Counted from the first letter of the stretch, positions 27,749 to 39,654 are shown. The stretch: DNA of 64,000 nucleotides from Ensifer adhaerens (GCF_002007205.1 NZ_LAZS01000006.1:682001-746000); one strand, 5' to 3'. Translations and numbers: made by a program. Notes: a model not told the origin generated them from the sequence alone.

Positions 27749-28331
27749 CGAGGTGCTTGCCTATATCCGGGGGCTCTGGCTCCTGGCGCAGGGTAACGAA
27801 GAAGGCTTCCGCTGGCTCGATTTCAGCGAGAGCGGCCTCTGGCGCTCGTTCACGTCGATGCTCTGGTGCCTGCCGGCGATCGCCGTCACCTGGGCGTCCT
27901 GGCGGCTCTATTATCTCTCGGTCATGCCAGATGGCACCACGGTCGGCATCGGCCTCATCTTCAAGCTGCTGGTCGTCGATCTCGTCAGCTGGCTTTTGCC
28001 GCTGGTGCTGATCGCCATTCTCTCGCGCCCTCTCGGCTTTGCCGGAGCGGTGGTGCCGATCGTCGTTACGACCAACTGGCTTTCCGTGCCGCTCTCCTAC
28101 GCCATGGCGGTCCCGGCGGCGATCCGTGTCGTCATCCCCGGGAGCCAGGGGCTGACGAGTTTCATCTGGCTGACGCTGCTCGTCATCAGCATAGCGGTGC
28201 TCTTCCGACTTCTGCGCATGGTGACCGGCAACCAGACACTGCTTGCCTCGGCGCTGACGGCGCTCTTCCTGCTGCCGTCGATGATGATCGGGGATCTCTT
28301 GCAGCGCTTCTTCGGCCTGATCCCGAGCTAG
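27735..28331 (+). CDS. Integral membrane protein of unknown function downstream of dapE
   Basis: A 198-residue protein with about five membrane helices (for example near 38-60, 75-105 and 136-160) and the N-terminal motif [22 protein letters not shown] do not recognise a characterised family beyond a resemblance to Yip1/DUF-type rhizobial membrane proteins. Its ATG at 27735 lies inside the 3' end of dapE (14-bp overlap), so translation is coupled to dapE. Confidence 0.7.
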   Translation: MPLLDEVLAYIRGLWLLAQGNEEGFRWLDFSESGLWRSFTSMLWCLPAIAVTWASWRLYYLSVMPDGTTVGIGLIFKLLVVDLVSWLLPLVLIAILSRPLGFAGAVVPIVVTTNWLSVPLSYAMAVPAAIRVVIPGSQGLTSFIWLTLLVISIAVLFRLLRMVTGNQTLLASALTALFLLPSMMIGDLLQRFFGLIPS

Positions 28332-28352
28332 AGCTTCGGGATCGGCTCGCGG

Positions 28353-29096
28353 TCAGTAGTCCACTTGTAGGAAATAAAGCCCGTCGGGCGGCGCCACCGG
28401 ACCACAGGCCTTGCGGTCGCGCGCTTCAAGCGCGGCCTGCAGGTCATCCGGCGTCCACTTGCCCTCGCCCACCAACTTCAGCGAGCCGGCGAAGGACCGG
28501 ATCTGGTTGTGCAGGAAGCTCTGCGCCGTCGCGCGGATTTCGATGACGCCGGCAACCAGCGCGACATCGAGCCGGTCGAGCGTGCGTACCGGGCTCGTCG
28601 CCTGGCAATGGGCGGAGCGGAAGGTGGTGAAATCGTGGTGGCCGACGAGGCGCTGGGCACCTGCATGCATGGCTACATGATCGAGCGGCTTCGGCACCCA
28701 CCAGGCGCGCCTGGCTTCCAGCGCCAGCGGCGCTGGCCTTGAAATGATGCGGTAGAGATAATGCCGGCGTAGCGCCGAGAAGCGCGCGTCGAATTCCGGC
28801 GACACTTCCTCGGCCTCGAGGATCGCCACCCGCTCGCCGGCAAGCCCCAGATGGGCATTCAACGCATTGCGCAGGGTATAGGACTTCCACAGACGCGTGA
28901 GGTCGGCATGCATGACCTGGCCGCTGGCGTGAACGCCCGAGTCGGTGCGGCCGGCGCCGCGGATCGAGACGGTCTCGCCGGTCAGGGACAGGATCGCCTT
29001 TTCGATTGCCCCTTGCACCGAAAGGCCGTTGTCCTGCCGCTGCCAGCCGACATAATCCGAGCCGTCATATTCGACCGTCAGTTTGAACCGCGGCAT
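28353..29096 (-). CDS. truA: tRNA pseudouridine(38-40) synthase
   Basis: Converts uridines 38-40 of the tRNA anticodon stem to pseudouridine. The 247-residue protein starts [21 protein letters not shown], contains the catalytic aspartate in [15 protein letters not shown] and the [13 protein letters not shown] motif. Its ATG shares an A with the fmt stop (TGATG), so it is translationally coupled to fmt in a def-fmt-truA arrangement. Confidence 0.96.
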   Translation of the reverse strand: MPRFKLTVEYDGSDYVGWQRQDNGLSVQGAIEKAILSLTGETVSIRGAGRTDSGVHASGQVMHADLTRLWKSYTLRNALNAHLGLAGERVAILEAEEVSPEFDARFSALRRHYLYRIISRPAPLALEARRAWWVPKPLDHVAMHAGAQRLVGHHDFTTFRSAHCQATSPVRTLDRLDVALVAGVIEIRATAQSFLHNQIRSFAGSLKLVGEGKWTPDDLQAALEARDRKACGPVAPPDGLYFLQVDY

Positions 29097-30031
29097 CAGC
29101 CGACCCTCGTGCCGGCCGCAACCGGCGTTCCGCGCAGGAAGTCGGCGGTACCAAGCGCCTTGCCGCCCGCGCGCTGCAGGCGCGTGAGCCGCACGGCGCC
29201 CTCGCCGCAGGCAATCGTCAGATTGTCGTCGAGAACCGTGCCAACCTCGCCGGCGCCGGTCGCCAGTTCCGAGTTCAGAACTTTGATGCGTTCCGGCTTG
29301 CCGGCGATTTCGAGCTCGAACCAGGCGCCCGGGAACGGCGACAGGCCGCGGATATGGTCGTGCACCTCGCGGGCGCTTCGGGCGAAATCGATGCGGGTTT
29401 CCGTCTTGCTGATCTTCTGGGCGTAGACGACACCCTCGTCGGGCTGCGCGGTCAGCGGCAGATCGCCGGCTTCGAGCCTGGCCATCGCTTCCTTCATCAA
29501 GGTGGCGCCGACCTGCATCAGGCGATCGTGCAATTCGCCCCCCGTCATCGTCTCGCCGATCTGGACGGCCTTAGTGAGGGCGACGGGGCCGGTGTCCAGC
29601 CCCTTGTCCATCTTCATCACCATCATGCCGGTCTGATGATCGCCGGCCATGACGGCGCGCTGGATGGGGGCCGCACCGCGCCAGCGCGGCAACAGCGAGG
29701 CGTGGCCGTTGTAGCAGCCGAGCTTGGTGCCGGTGAGGATTGCCTCGGGCAGAAGCAGGCCATAGGCGACGACGACGGCGACATCGGCATCGAAGTCCCG
29801 GAAGGCCTGGCGATCCGCTTCGTCCTTGAAGTTGACAGGCGTCAGCACGGGAATGCCCAGGAGTTCGGCTGCCTGATGCACCGGCGATTTCTGCAGGTCG
29901 AGCCCACGGCGGCCGCCCGGCCTTGGCGGCTGGGTATAGACGGCAACGATCTGATGGCCGGCCTCGGCGAGTGCCGCCAGCGTCGGTACCGAGAATTCCG
30001 GTGTACCCATGAAGATGATGCGAAGCGACAA
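29096..30031 (-). CDS. fmt: Methionyl-tRNA formyltransferase
   Basis: Formylates initiator Met-tRNA using 10-formyltetrahydrofolate. The 311-residue protein begins [21 protein letters not shown] and has the folate-site motif [19 protein letters not shown] with catalytic Asn/His/Asp, and a C-terminal tRNA-binding OB-like domain. It is paired with def upstream (173-bp gap) and truA downstream (1-bp overlap), as in other rhizobia. Confidence 0.96.
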   Translation of the reverse strand: MSLRIIFMGTPEFSVPTLAALAEAGHQIVAVYTQPPRPGGRRGLDLQKSPVHQAAELLGIPVLTPVNFKDEADRQAFRDFDADVAVVVAYGLLLPEAILTGTKLGCYNGHASLLPRWRGAAPIQRAVMAGDHQTGMMVMKMDKGLDTGPVALTKAVQIGETMTGGELHDRLMQVGATLMKEAMARLEAGDLPLTAQPDEGVVYAQKISKTETRIDFARSAREVHDHIRGLSPFPGAWFELEIAGKPERIKVLNSELATGAGEVGTVLDDNLTIACGEGAVRLTRLQRAGGKALGTADFLRGTPVAAGTRVG

Positions 30032-30106
30032 GGCGGTAACTCCGTCCTTTCAGATCACTTCATGCAGCAAGCGGCGAAATGATCTCAATCTCTGAAACAG
30101 CACAAT

Positions 30107-30137
30107 TCCGGGAAAGCCGTCTCAGGCTTTTCCCGGA
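30107..30137. repeat. Inverted repeat in the def-fmt gap
   Basis: TCCGGGAAAGCC (30107-30118) pairs with GGCTTTTCCCGGA (30125-30137) with one bulged base. It sits between the def stop and the fmt start on the minus strand. It may be an attenuating or processing hairpin; its AATTCCGG and TTTTCCCGGA parts resemble the 55-bp tandem repeat units near 38 kb. Confidence 0.55.
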
Positions 30138-30204
30138 TTTGTTCAATGGGTCCCGCCTTCAAATCGAACGCTCGCGATTTACGCGATCGCTCACGATCGA
30201 AGGC

Positions 30205-30729
30205 TCAGATCGCCTTGGCGCCGCGCGTCTTGGCGGCCTTGGTGAACTTGCGGATCACCATATCGCGCTTGAGCTTGGAGATGTGATCGATGAACAGAAC
30301 GCCGTTCAGGTGATCGATCTCGTGCTGCAGGCAGGTCGCGAGCAGGCCATCGGCCTCGATCGTCTGTTCCTTGCCGTCGCGGTCAAGGTGCTTGACGGTG
30401 ATGGTCGCCGGGCGCTCGACCTCGGCATAATAATCCGGGATCGACAGGCAGCCTTCCTCGTAAACCGAATAGGTGTCGGAAGACGAGACGATCTCGGGAT
30501 TGATGAAGACGAGCGGCGACTTCTCGTCGCCCTCCTTCGAAACGTCGAGCACCAGCATGCGCCTGGCGACGCCGATCTGGATCGCGGCAAGGCCGATACC
30601 GGGCGCATCGTACATGGTTTCGAGCATGTCGTCGGCCAGACGGCGGACGTCCGCGTCGATGGTTTCGATCGGCGTGGAAACCTGGCGAAGCACAGGATCG
30701 GGAAGGATGATAAGCGGCTTGATCGTCAT
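30205..30729 (-). CDS. def: Peptide deformylase
   Basis: Removes the N-formyl group from nascent proteins. The 174-residue iron enzyme shows the three signature motifs [17 protein letters not shown] (metal-binding Cys) and QHEIDHLNG (metal-binding His pair with catalytic Glu). The ATG at 30729 starts [17 protein letters not shown], the usual N-terminus. It is probably transcribed with fmt and truA and is divergent from rmuC. Confidence 0.96.
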   Translation of the reverse strand: MTIKPLIILPDPVLRQVSTPIETIDADVRRLADDMLETMYDAPGIGLAAIQIGVARRMLVLDVSKEGDEKSPLVFINPEIVSSSDTYSVYEEGCLSIPDYYAEVERPATITVKHLDRDGKEQTIEADGLLATCLQHEIDHLNGVLFIDHISKLKRDMVIRKFTKAAKTRGAKAI

Positions 30730-30880
30730 GTTGCTCCCATAGCCGATCTTTCCGTCGGCGTGCAAGGAAATTGCCTTGCCACCCGCAGCAGCCCTTGCTG
30801 CAGCGGCCCGCGTTAACTGCATCGGCCGAATGTTCTTGTTTTGATCTACACTTCGCGAGAGAATCTGTTAGGTTTGGCGC

Positions 30881-32074
30881 ATGGAACCTGCGCCTCTACC
30901 CTTTGCCCAGCCGTTGTTTTTCGTCGGCACCTTGCCGATCACGCTGGGCCACCTCGTGATTGCCGCCGGCCTTGTGGTCGTGGTTGCTCTTCTGATGGCA
31001 TTTTCCCGCCGGCGCGATACCCGCGACGACGAGCGGCAGGAACAGATGGCGATGCTGCTGGCCGCCCAGACAGAGATGCAAGGGCGGGTCGCGGCCATGG
31101 CCGAGGTGTTCGGGGCGCGGCAGGCGGAGCTCAACCAGACACTCAGCCAGCGCATCGACGGCATGACCCACCGCATCGGCGCCTCGATCACCGAACAGAC
31201 CAAGGCGACGCACGAGAACCTTAGGCGGCTGCAGGAGCGCCTCGCGGTCATCGACACCGCCCAGAACAACATTCAGGCGCTTGCCAAGGACATGGCCGGG
31301 CTTCAGGCGATTCTTTCCAACAAGCAGACGCGCGGTGCTTTCGGCCAGTCGCGCATGGAGGCGATCATCGCCGACGGTTTGCCGATGGGCGCCTTCGAGT
31401 TCCAGGCGACGCTGTCGAACGGCGCGCGGCCCGACTGCACCATCCGCATGCCGAACGGCCAGCCGCCGCTGGTCATCGATGCCAAGTTTCCGCTCGAAGC
31501 CTGGAACGCGATGCGTGACGCGCCGAGCCCGGAACGCCGGCTACAGATCGCACAGCTCTTCCGCCGCGACATGGAAACGCATGTGCGCGATATCGCCAGC
31601 AAGTATCTGATACCAGGCGAAACGCAGGACACCGCCTTCCTCTTCGTGCCGTCGGAATCGATCTTCGCGGAGATCCACGAGCATTTCGAAGCGATCGTTC
31701 AAAAGGCGCACCGCCAGCGGATCGTCATCGTCTCGCCGTCGCTGTTGCTCCTATCGATCCAGGTGATCCAGGCGATCCTCAAGGATGCGCGCATGCGCGA
31801 GCAGGCGCATCTGATCCAGGGCGAAGTCATCAGGCTGATGGAGGACCTCGGCCGTCTTGACGAGCGCGTACGCAAGCTTCAGGGCCATTTCGCCATGAGC
31901 CAGAAGGATGTCGAGGATATCCTCGTTTCCTCCAGCAAGCTCACCCGCCGCGGTGCCAAGATCGAGGCGCTCGAACTCGAGGCCGAGGGTGTCCCCCGGG
32001 ACGCGGGTGATCAGCGTGCTGCGGTCGACAACCGCGTCGGGCAATTGCGCCTGCGGGTGGTTGACGAGGACTGA
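30881..32074 (+). CDS. rmuC: DNA recombination protein RmuC homologue
   Basis: A 397-residue protein with one N-terminal membrane helix (about 20-43), a coiled coil (50-140) and a C-terminal RmuC domain containing PPLVIDAKFPLEAWNAM, a PD-(D/E)xK-nuclease-like core, followed by FVPSESIFAEI. RmuC limits inversions at short repeats and has recently been linked to defence against foreign DNA in E. coli. It is divergent from def and about 50 bp upstream of the ribokinase gene. Confidence 0.9.
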   Translation: MEPAPLPFAQPLFFVGTLPITLGHLVIAAGLVVVVALLMAFSRRRDTRDDERQEQMAMLLAAQTEMQGRVAAMAEVFGARQAELNQTLSQRIDGMTHRIGASITEQTKATHENLRRLQERLAVIDTAQNNIQALAKDMAGLQAILSNKQTRGAFGQSRMEAIIADGLPMGAFEFQATLSNGARPDCTIRMPNGQPPLVIDAKFPLEAWNAMRDAPSPERRLQIAQLFRRDMETHVRDIASKYLIPGETQDTAFLFVPSESIFAEIHEHFEAIVQKAHRQRIVIVSPSLLLLSIQVIQAILKDARMREQAHLIQGEVIRLMEDLGRLDERVRKLQGHFAMSQKDVEDILVSSSKLTRRGAKIEALELEAEGVPRDAGDQRAAVDNRVGQLRLRVVDED

Positions 32075-32126
32075 GGCTGTCGGGCACTCTCCGGCCCAAT
32101 TCGCAAAGCCGACAGGACAATTTCAC

Positions 32127-33026
32127 ATGATTACTGTTTTTGGGTCCATCAACATGGATCTGATCGCCACCACCGCACGCCTCCCGAAGCCCGGCGAAAC
32201 CGTTGCCGGCACGAGCTTCTCGACCGCCGCCGGCGGCAAGGGCGCAAACCAGGCGCTCGCCGCGCGGCGCGCCGGAGCAACGGTCAAGATGGCGGGCGCG
32301 GTCGGCGCCGACAGCTTTGCCGAGGGCGCACTGGAACTGCTGAAGGGCGCAGGCGCCGACCTGTCGCTGACCAAGACTGTCGACGAGCCGACCGGCACCG
32401 CCCATATCCTGGTCGGCGGTGACGGCGAAAACGTCATCGTCGTCGTCGCCAGCGCCAATGCGACGGTCGATGAGGCCGATGCGGTCACGGCCGTTGATGG
32501 CATGAAGCCCGGCGACACGCTGATGCTGCAGCTCGAAATTCCGGCGGCCTCGGTCGAGAAGGCGCTCACTGCGGCCAAGCAGAAGGGCGTGCGCTCGGTC
32601 ATCAACATCGCGCCGCTGACGCCGGAGGCGGCCCGCCTCGGCCGCATGGCCGATATCGTCATCGCCAACGAGACAGAATTCGAGCTTCTTGCCGGCAAGA
32701 GCGGCATCAGCAGTGCGGAGCGCGAAGCGGCAATGAAGGCACTTCATGCCGAGACCGGCCAGACGGTCATCGTCACGCTCGGCGCCGAAGGCGTGATCGC
32801 CGTGCACGAGGGCGAGATCCAGCGCGCCAAGGGCCTGAAGATCGAGCCGGTCGACACGGTCGGCGCCGGCGACACCTTCTGCGGCTATCTTGCAGCCAGC
32901 CTCGATGCCGGCATCGCCTTCCCCGACGCTCTGCGCCGTGCCGCGGTCGCCGGCTCTCTCGCCTGCCTGAAGAGCGGCGCGCAGCCCTCGATCCCGCTTG
33001 CTTCGGACGTGGCGGCACGCGTCTAG
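32127..33026 (+). CDS. rbsK: Ribokinase (PfkB family)
   Basis: Phosphorylates D-ribose with ATP. The 299-residue protein starts MITVFGSINMDLIATTARLP, has the first PfkB signature GGKGANQALAARRAGA and the second DTVGAGDTFCGYLAA with catalytic Asp. AGGA lies 9 bp before the ATG. No ribose transporter is nearby; the nucleoside hydrolase at 35914 could supply ribose, so the two may belong to the same nucleoside salvage route. Confidence 0.9.
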   Translation: MITVFGSINMDLIATTARLPKPGETVAGTSFSTAAGGKGANQALAARRAGATVKMAGAVGADSFAEGALELLKGAGADLSLTKTVDEPTGTAHILVGGDGENVIVVVASANATVDEADAVTAVDGMKPGDTLMLQLEIPAASVEKALTAAKQKGVRSVINIAPLTPEAARLGRMADIVIANETEFELLAGKSGISSAEREAAMKALHAETGQTVIVTLGAEGVIAVHEGEIQRAKGLKIEPVDTVGAGDTFCGYLAASLDAGIAFPDALRRAAVAGSLACLKSGAQPSIPLASDVAARV

Positions 33027-35838
<2,812 letters not shown>

Positions 35839-35856
35839 TCAACGGAACGAGAAAAG

Positions 35857-35888
35857 AAAACGGCGCCTCTCGGGGCGCCGTTTTTGTT
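35857..35888 (+). terminator. Rho-independent terminator after the chemoreceptor gene
   Basis: A stem of CGGCGCC and GGCGCCG around TCTCGG... (35861-35880), preceded by AAAA and followed by TTTTTGTTT. It lies 20 bp after the stop and between convergent genes, so it probably also works for the nucleoside hydrolase gene on the minus strand. Confidence 0.9.
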
Positions 35889-35913
35889 TGGACTACGATG
35901 ATCGAGCCGAAGC

Positions 35914-36858
35914 TCAGATGCGTGCCAAGCGTTCCGTCAGAAGATCGAAGAAGCCCTGGTCGTCGACGAAGCGCATGACCTTGGCGTTGTGCGGCCGGCC
36001 GGTGACCTGCCACCAGTCGACGACGGTCATGCCGGCCGTGAGCTCCGACTTGGTTTCGATCTCGACGTTGCAATCCCGGCCGGTGAAAAGCTCGGGACGC
36101 AGCAGATAGGCAATGACGGTCGGGTCGTGCAGCGGGCCGCCGTCGCTGCCATATTTCTCGATATCGAAGCGTTCGAAGAATTCGAGCATTTCGGCCATGG
36201 CGATCGCCGGGCGGCTGCCGATGTCGCGGATCTTCTGGACGCGCGCCTTGTGGGTCAGCACCCGGTGGGTGACGTCAAGCGGCATCATCACGATCGGAAT
36301 GCCCGAACGGAAAACGATGTCGGCGGCTTCCGGGTCGACGTAGACGTTGAACTCGGCGGCGGGCGTGATGTTGCCGCCTTCGAAGAAGCCGCCACCCATC
36401 ATCACCAGTTCCTTGACCCGCGGGGCGATGTCAGGCGCCTTCTGAAGCGCCAGCGCGATGTTGGTCAGCGGACCGAGCGTGCAGAGCGTCACGGTGCCTT
36501 CTGCCTCGTTGCGCAGCGTCTCGATGATGAAGTCGACCGCATGCTGCTCCTCGAGCTTCATCGTCGGCTCGGCAAGCTCCGGGCCGTCGAGACCGGTCTT
36601 GCCGTGGACGTGTTCGGCGGTCACCAGCGGGCGGGCAATCGGCTTGTCGGCGCCCGAGAACACCCTAACCTTCGGCCGGTCACAGAGCTCGCACAGGATA
36701 CGCGCGTTGCGGGCCGTCAAGGCCAGCGGCACGTTGCCGGCGACAGCGGTGATGCCGAGAAGATCGATCTCTTCCGGGCTGCCGAAAGCGAGCATGATGG
36801 CGGCGGCGTCGTCCTGCCCGGGGTCGGTGTCTATAATTATCTTTCTCGGCACAGGCAC
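35914..36858 (-). CDS. Inosine/uridine-preferring nucleoside hydrolase
   Basis: Hydrolyses the N-glycosidic bond of ribonucleosides, releasing ribose. The 314-residue protein shows the calcium-site motif IIIDTDPGQDDAAAIMLAF, GNVPLALTARNA, the GADKPIARP motif and the C-terminal HDPTVIAYLL with catalytic-site His/Asp. Translation starts at GTG 36858 with GGAGG 8 bp upstream (a second GTG lies 6 bp in). A perfect 11-bp palindrome lies just upstream. Specificity (IU or purine type) cannot be fixed from sequence. Confidence 0.92.
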   Translation of the reverse strand: MPVPRKIIIDTDPGQDDAAAIMLAFGSPEEIDLLGITAVAGNVPLALTARNARILCELCDRPKVRVFSGADKPIARPLVTAEHVHGKTGLDGPELAEPTMKLEEQHAVDFIIETLRNEAEGTVTLCTLGPLTNIALALQKAPDIAPRVKELVMMGGGFFEGGNITPAAEFNVYVDPEAADIVFRSGIPIVMMPLDVTHRVLTHKARVQKIRDIGSRPAIAMAEMLEFFERFDIEKYGSDGGPLHDPTVIAYLLRPELFTGRDCNVEIETKSELTAGMTVVDWWQVTGRPHNAKVMRFVDDQGFFDLLTERLARI

Positions 36859-36881
36859 TTTCTCGTCCTCCCTGGATCACG

Positions 36882-36908
36882 TTGTTCGGGTCGATCCGAC
36901 CCGAACAA
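36882..36908. promoter_or_regulatory. Perfect 11-bp inverted repeat upstream of the nucleoside hydrolase gene
   Basis: TTGTTCGGGTC (36882-36892), loop GATCC, then GACCCGAACAA (36898-36908). It is centred about 37 bp upstream of the GTG start of the nucleoside hydrolase gene and about 225 bp upstream of the heat-shock gene. No T run follows, so an operator for a local or distant repressor, or a structured 5' leader, is more likely than a terminator. Confidence 0.6.
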
Positions 36909-37039
36909 GGCGCGATCGATACCATGCATTGGGACCGGGGCGGGGGCAAACGTCCTGGCGTTCCTCTGTCCCATTCCCGGATTCTGCGAGAGCGGACTAT
37001 GATTTGCGTGCACGCCGGAGGCAAGCGGCTTGCACTCAT

Positions 37040-37121
37040 TGCGCACAGCTACCATATTGCGGAAAGGATGCTGCAAGGCAGGTCCGAACAACGGTCGCTT
37101 GATCTCGCAAGGACTTGAAGA
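37040..37121 (+). promoter_or_regulatory. ROSE-type RNA thermometer in the leader of the small heat-shock gene
   Basis: The terminal hairpin at 37094-37114 has the ROSE signature. The 5' strand holds U-C-G-C-U (37095-37099), the conserved UYGCU, and pairs with the Shine-Dalgarno AGGA (37110-37113), leaving G97 bulged; UUG/CAA extends the stem to an AUCUCG loop. All of AGGA is paired at low temperature and would melt on heating. Further small hairpins upstream (GCAAG-CGG-CTTGC near 37020) fit a multi-stem ROSE leader. The 5' limit of the element is approximate. Confidence 0.85.
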
Positions 37122-37553
37122 ATGAGCCGAATTACGCCTTTTACGAGCCCGCTGCTGTTGGGTTTCGATACGATGGAAAAGACCCTTGAGCGCATCGCCA
37201 AGGGCAACGACGGATACCCGCCCTACAATATCGAGCGCATCCGCGGCGACGAATCGTCCGATGCGCCGGAACGCCTGCGCATCACGCTGGCGGTGGCCGG
37301 CTTTTCCGACGAAGACCTCGAAGTCACCACCGAAGAAAACCAGCTCGTCATCCGCGGCCGGCAGATCGACAACGGCGACCGCGACTATCTGCACCGCGGC
37401 ATCGCCGCGCGCCAGTTCCAGCGCACCTTCGTTCTCGCCGACGGCATGAAGGTGCTCGGCGCTGAACTGCGCAACGGCCTGCTCTCGGTCGATCTCGTTC
37501 GTCCCGAACCGGTGCGTATGGTAAAGAAAATTAACATTTCAGTCCCAGAGTAG
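37122..37553 (+). CDS. Small heat-shock protein Hsp20/IbpA family (class A)
   Basis: A 143-residue alpha-crystallin-domain chaperone. It starts MSRITPFTSPLLLGFDTMEK, like the IbpA/HspA class of rhizobia, with an alpha-crystallin domain (about 30-125) holding YPPYNIERI, LVIRGRQ, YLHRGIAARQFQRTFVLADG and the A.L.NGLL.VDL motif. A short C-terminal tail follows. It holds unfolding proteins at high temperature. It is controlled by the ROSE element just upstream, and is followed 47 bp later by a DUF1150 gene. Confidence 0.95.
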   Translation: MSRITPFTSPLLLGFDTMEKTLERIAKGNDGYPPYNIERIRGDESSDAPERLRITLAVAGFSDEDLEVTTEENQLVIRGRQIDNGDRDYLHRGIAARQFQRTFVLADGMKVLGAELRNGLLSVDLVRPEPVRMVKKINISVPE

Positions 37554-37600
37554 GATAACCGGCGGGATTTTCCCCTCACCGGCGACCACGGAGTGTCACC

Positions 37601-37858
37601 ATGGGACTGAAAGACATCAGCTCGTCACTGTCGAAGAACGACCTCGCGCATCTCGGCGAAGGCGAAGTCGGCTACATCCGGAAAATGCGTTCGGAAGAGG
37701 TCTCGCGCTGCTTCCCGGAAGCACCGGAGATGGGACCGGGTATCGACCTCTGGGCACTCTTCGGCGCCGACGGCACGCCGATCCTCCTCACCGACAACCG
37801 TTCCAGCACCTTCTTCAAGGCGGCCGAGGACGATCTGAAGACAGTCACGCTGCACTGA
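37601..37858 (+). CDS. DUF1150 family protein
   Basis: An 85-residue protein matching DUF1150 by its pattern LGEGEVGYIRKMRSEEV and LWALFGADGTPILLTDNR. Function is unknown, but the family is commonly encoded right after small heat-shock genes in alphaproteobacteria, as here, suggesting shared transcription from the heat-shock promoter. It is the last gene before the tandem repeat array. Confidence 0.88.
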   Translation: MGLKDISSSLSKNDLAHLGEGEVGYIRKMRSEEVSRCFPEAPEMGPGIDLWALFGADGTPILLTDNRSSTFFKAAEDDLKTVTLH

Positions 37859-37936
37859 TCGGGCTACCGTCGACGACGGCGGCAACGTGATGCCTGAATG
37901 GAAGCCGTCGCCCCTGAGAGCGACGCAAGCTTGAGC

Positions 37937-38681
37937 GGAAAACCGCTTCACACTTTTCCTGGAATTGATCTTCTGGTCCGCAATTCCGGACGGAAAACCG
38001 CTTCGCACTTTTCCTGGAATTAAGCTTCTAGTCCGCAATTCCGGACGGAAAACCGCTTCGCACTTTTCCTGGAATTAAGCTTCTAGTCCGCAATTCCGGA
38101 CGGAAAACCGCTTCGCACTTTTCCTGGAATTAAGCTTCTAGTCCGCAATTCCGGACGGAAAACCGCTTCGCACTTTTCCTGGAATTAAGCTTCTAGTCCG
38201 CAATTCCGGACGGAAAACCGCTTCGCACTTTTCCTGGAATTAAGCTTCTAGTCCGCAATTCCGGACGGAAAACCGCTTCGCACTTTTCCTGGAATTAAGC
38301 TTCTAGTCCGCAATTCCGGACGGAAAACCGCTTCGCACTTTTCCTGGAATTAAGCTTCTAGTCCGCAATTCCGGACGGAAAACCGCTTCGCACTTTTCCT
38401 GGAATTAAGCTTCTAGTCCGCAATTCCGGACGGAAAACCGCTTCGCACTTTTCCTGGAATTAAGCTTCTAGTCCGCAATTCCGGACGGAAAACCGCTTCG
38501 CACTTTTCCTGGAATTAAGCTTCTAGTCCGCAATTCCGGACGGAAAACCGCTTCGCACTTTTCCTGGAATTAAGCTTCTAGTCCGCAATTCCGGACGGAA
38601 AACCGCTTCGCACTTTTCCTGGAATTAAGCTTCTAGTCCGCAATTCCGGACGGAAAACCGCTTCGCACTTTTCCTGGAATT
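37937..38681. repeat. Tandem array of a 55-bp palindromic repeat, 14 copies
   Basis: Units begin at 37937 and then every 55 bp to 38652. Each unit starts GGAAAACCGCTTCGCACTTT and continues TCCTGGAATT, AAGCTTCTAG, TCCGCAATTCCGGAC. The first copy has several base changes (CTTCA, ATTGATCTTCTGG). The next 12 appear identical and the last stops after 30 bp at ATT. AATTCC...GGAAAA pairs with TTTTCC...GGAATT, so every unit can fold, and GTCCG...CGGAC is a second palindrome. 55 is not a multiple of three and no frame stays open, so it is not coding. The array fills the 826-bp gap between the convergent DUF1150 and trmB genes, ending 3 bp before the trmB stop. Confidence 0.97.
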
Positions 38682-38684
38682 GCT

Positions 38685-39383
38685 TTAGACGCGCCGGAAG
38701 GTGAGATAGGCGGAGCTGCGCCCTTCCCTGCGTGCCTTGGCCTCGTAGCGCGTGCTCGGCCACCCCTCATAGGGCGTCAGCCAATCGGAAGCCTTCTCTG
38801 CCGTCCACTCGAAGGCTGCGTGATCGCGGCAGTGCAACAGAGTCCAGTTGACGTAGGTATCGATATCCGAGGCGAAGCAGAACAGGCCACCGGGCTTCAA
38901 CACGCGGGCGAAGCGGTCGAGATTGACCTTGGAGACGAAGCGGCGCTTCCAGTGTTTGCGCTTCGGCCACGGGTCCGGATAGAGCAGATCGATCTGGTCG
39001 ATCGACGCAGCCGGCAGCCAGTCGAGCACCTGGGTGGCGTCGTCGTCGTAGAGCCTGATGTTGCTGACGCCGCGCGCCTCGATGTGGCCGACGAGCTTGG
39101 CCATGGAATTGACGAAGGGTTCGACGCCGATAAAGCCCGTCGACGGCGCTTCGGCCGCGCGGTGGATCAGGTGCTCGCCGCCGCCGAAGCCGATTTCGAG
39201 GCGCATGCGGTCGACGACCTGAGGATAGAGCGTCTTCAGATCGGCCGGAGCCGCGCTCGAAAGGTCAAGCTTCAGCGTCGGCAGTACGGTTTCCAGATGC
39301 GTCGCCTGCCGCTCGCGCAGCGGCTTGCCCTTGCGGCGGCCGAAGAAGGCCTCGGTTGCTCTGGCACGGCGCGGTTCGGTCAT
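38685..39383 (-). CDS. trmB: tRNA (guanine-N7-)-methyltransferase
   Basis: Forms m7G46 in tRNA variable loops using SAM. The 232-residue protein has the SAM-site [13 protein letters not shown], the D-rich [20 protein letters not shown] and the signature [19 protein letters not shown], with C-terminal [13 protein letters not shown]. It is the last gene of the long minus-strand run. Its TAA stop lies within or right beside the tail of the last repeat copy. Confidence 0.95.
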   Translation of the reverse strand: MTEPRRARATEAFFGRRKGKPLRERQATHLETVLPTLKLDLSSAAPADLKTLYPQVVDRMRLEIGFGGGEHLIHRAAEAPSTGFIGVEPFVNSMAKLVGHIEARGVSNIRLYDDDATQVLDWLPAASIDQIDLLYPDPWPKRKHWKRRFVSKVNLDRFARVLKPGGLFCFASDIDTYVNWTLLHCRDHAAFEWTAEKASDWLTPYEGWPSTRYEAKARREGRSSAYLTFRRV

Positions 39384-39444
39384 GTCCTTGTCCCTTGGTC
39401 ACGCTGATCTCGGATCAAGGCAACCCAAAATCAAAATGAACGAA

Positions 39445-39471
39445 GCGGGCGCTCCTTGCCGGAGCGCCCGC
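39445..39471. terminator. Perfect 11-bp GC hairpin between metK and trmB
   Basis: GCGGGCGCTCC (39445-39455), loop TTGCC, GGAGCGCCCGC (39461-39471). On the minus strand it is followed by TTCGTTCATTTTGATTTT, so it is a plausible imperfect terminator for metK, leaving trmB to its own promoter or to read-through. Confidence 0.7.
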
Positions 39472-39530
39472 CCTGATTTTCGCAAACGCCTGATAGCAGG
39501 CCGCTGCGCTATCTTCAATGCGCGGCACTA

Positions 39531-39634
39531 CAGCGCCGCGCGTCTTGTGAGACGCGCAAAGGTCGCTGTAGCACTTTAAAGTGCTGCATGTTTTTGTCCT
39601 TTAGTCGGTTACGATCAAAGGAAACGTGCAGTAC
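39531..39634. repeat. Rhizobial palindromic intergenic element, copy B (RIME-like)
   Basis: A 104-bp element of the same family as 16277-16378, starting CAGCGCCGCGCG and ending GTGCAGTAC. It contains the hairpins GCGCGTCT-TGTG-AGACGCGC and GCACTTTAAAGTGC (a perfect palindrome), then CTGCATG and TTTTTGTCCTTTAG. The left flank GCGGCACTACAGCGCCGC adds another inverted repeat. It lies just downstream of metK and probably appears at the 3' end of its mRNA. Confidence 0.75.
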
Positions 39635-39654
39635 ACGCCACGCCGACGCCTTGA

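Noticed and set aside
37937-38681. CRISPR array
   Set aside because: Repeats are directly adjacent with no unique spacers; the whole 55-bp period is repeated, and no cas genes are nearby.
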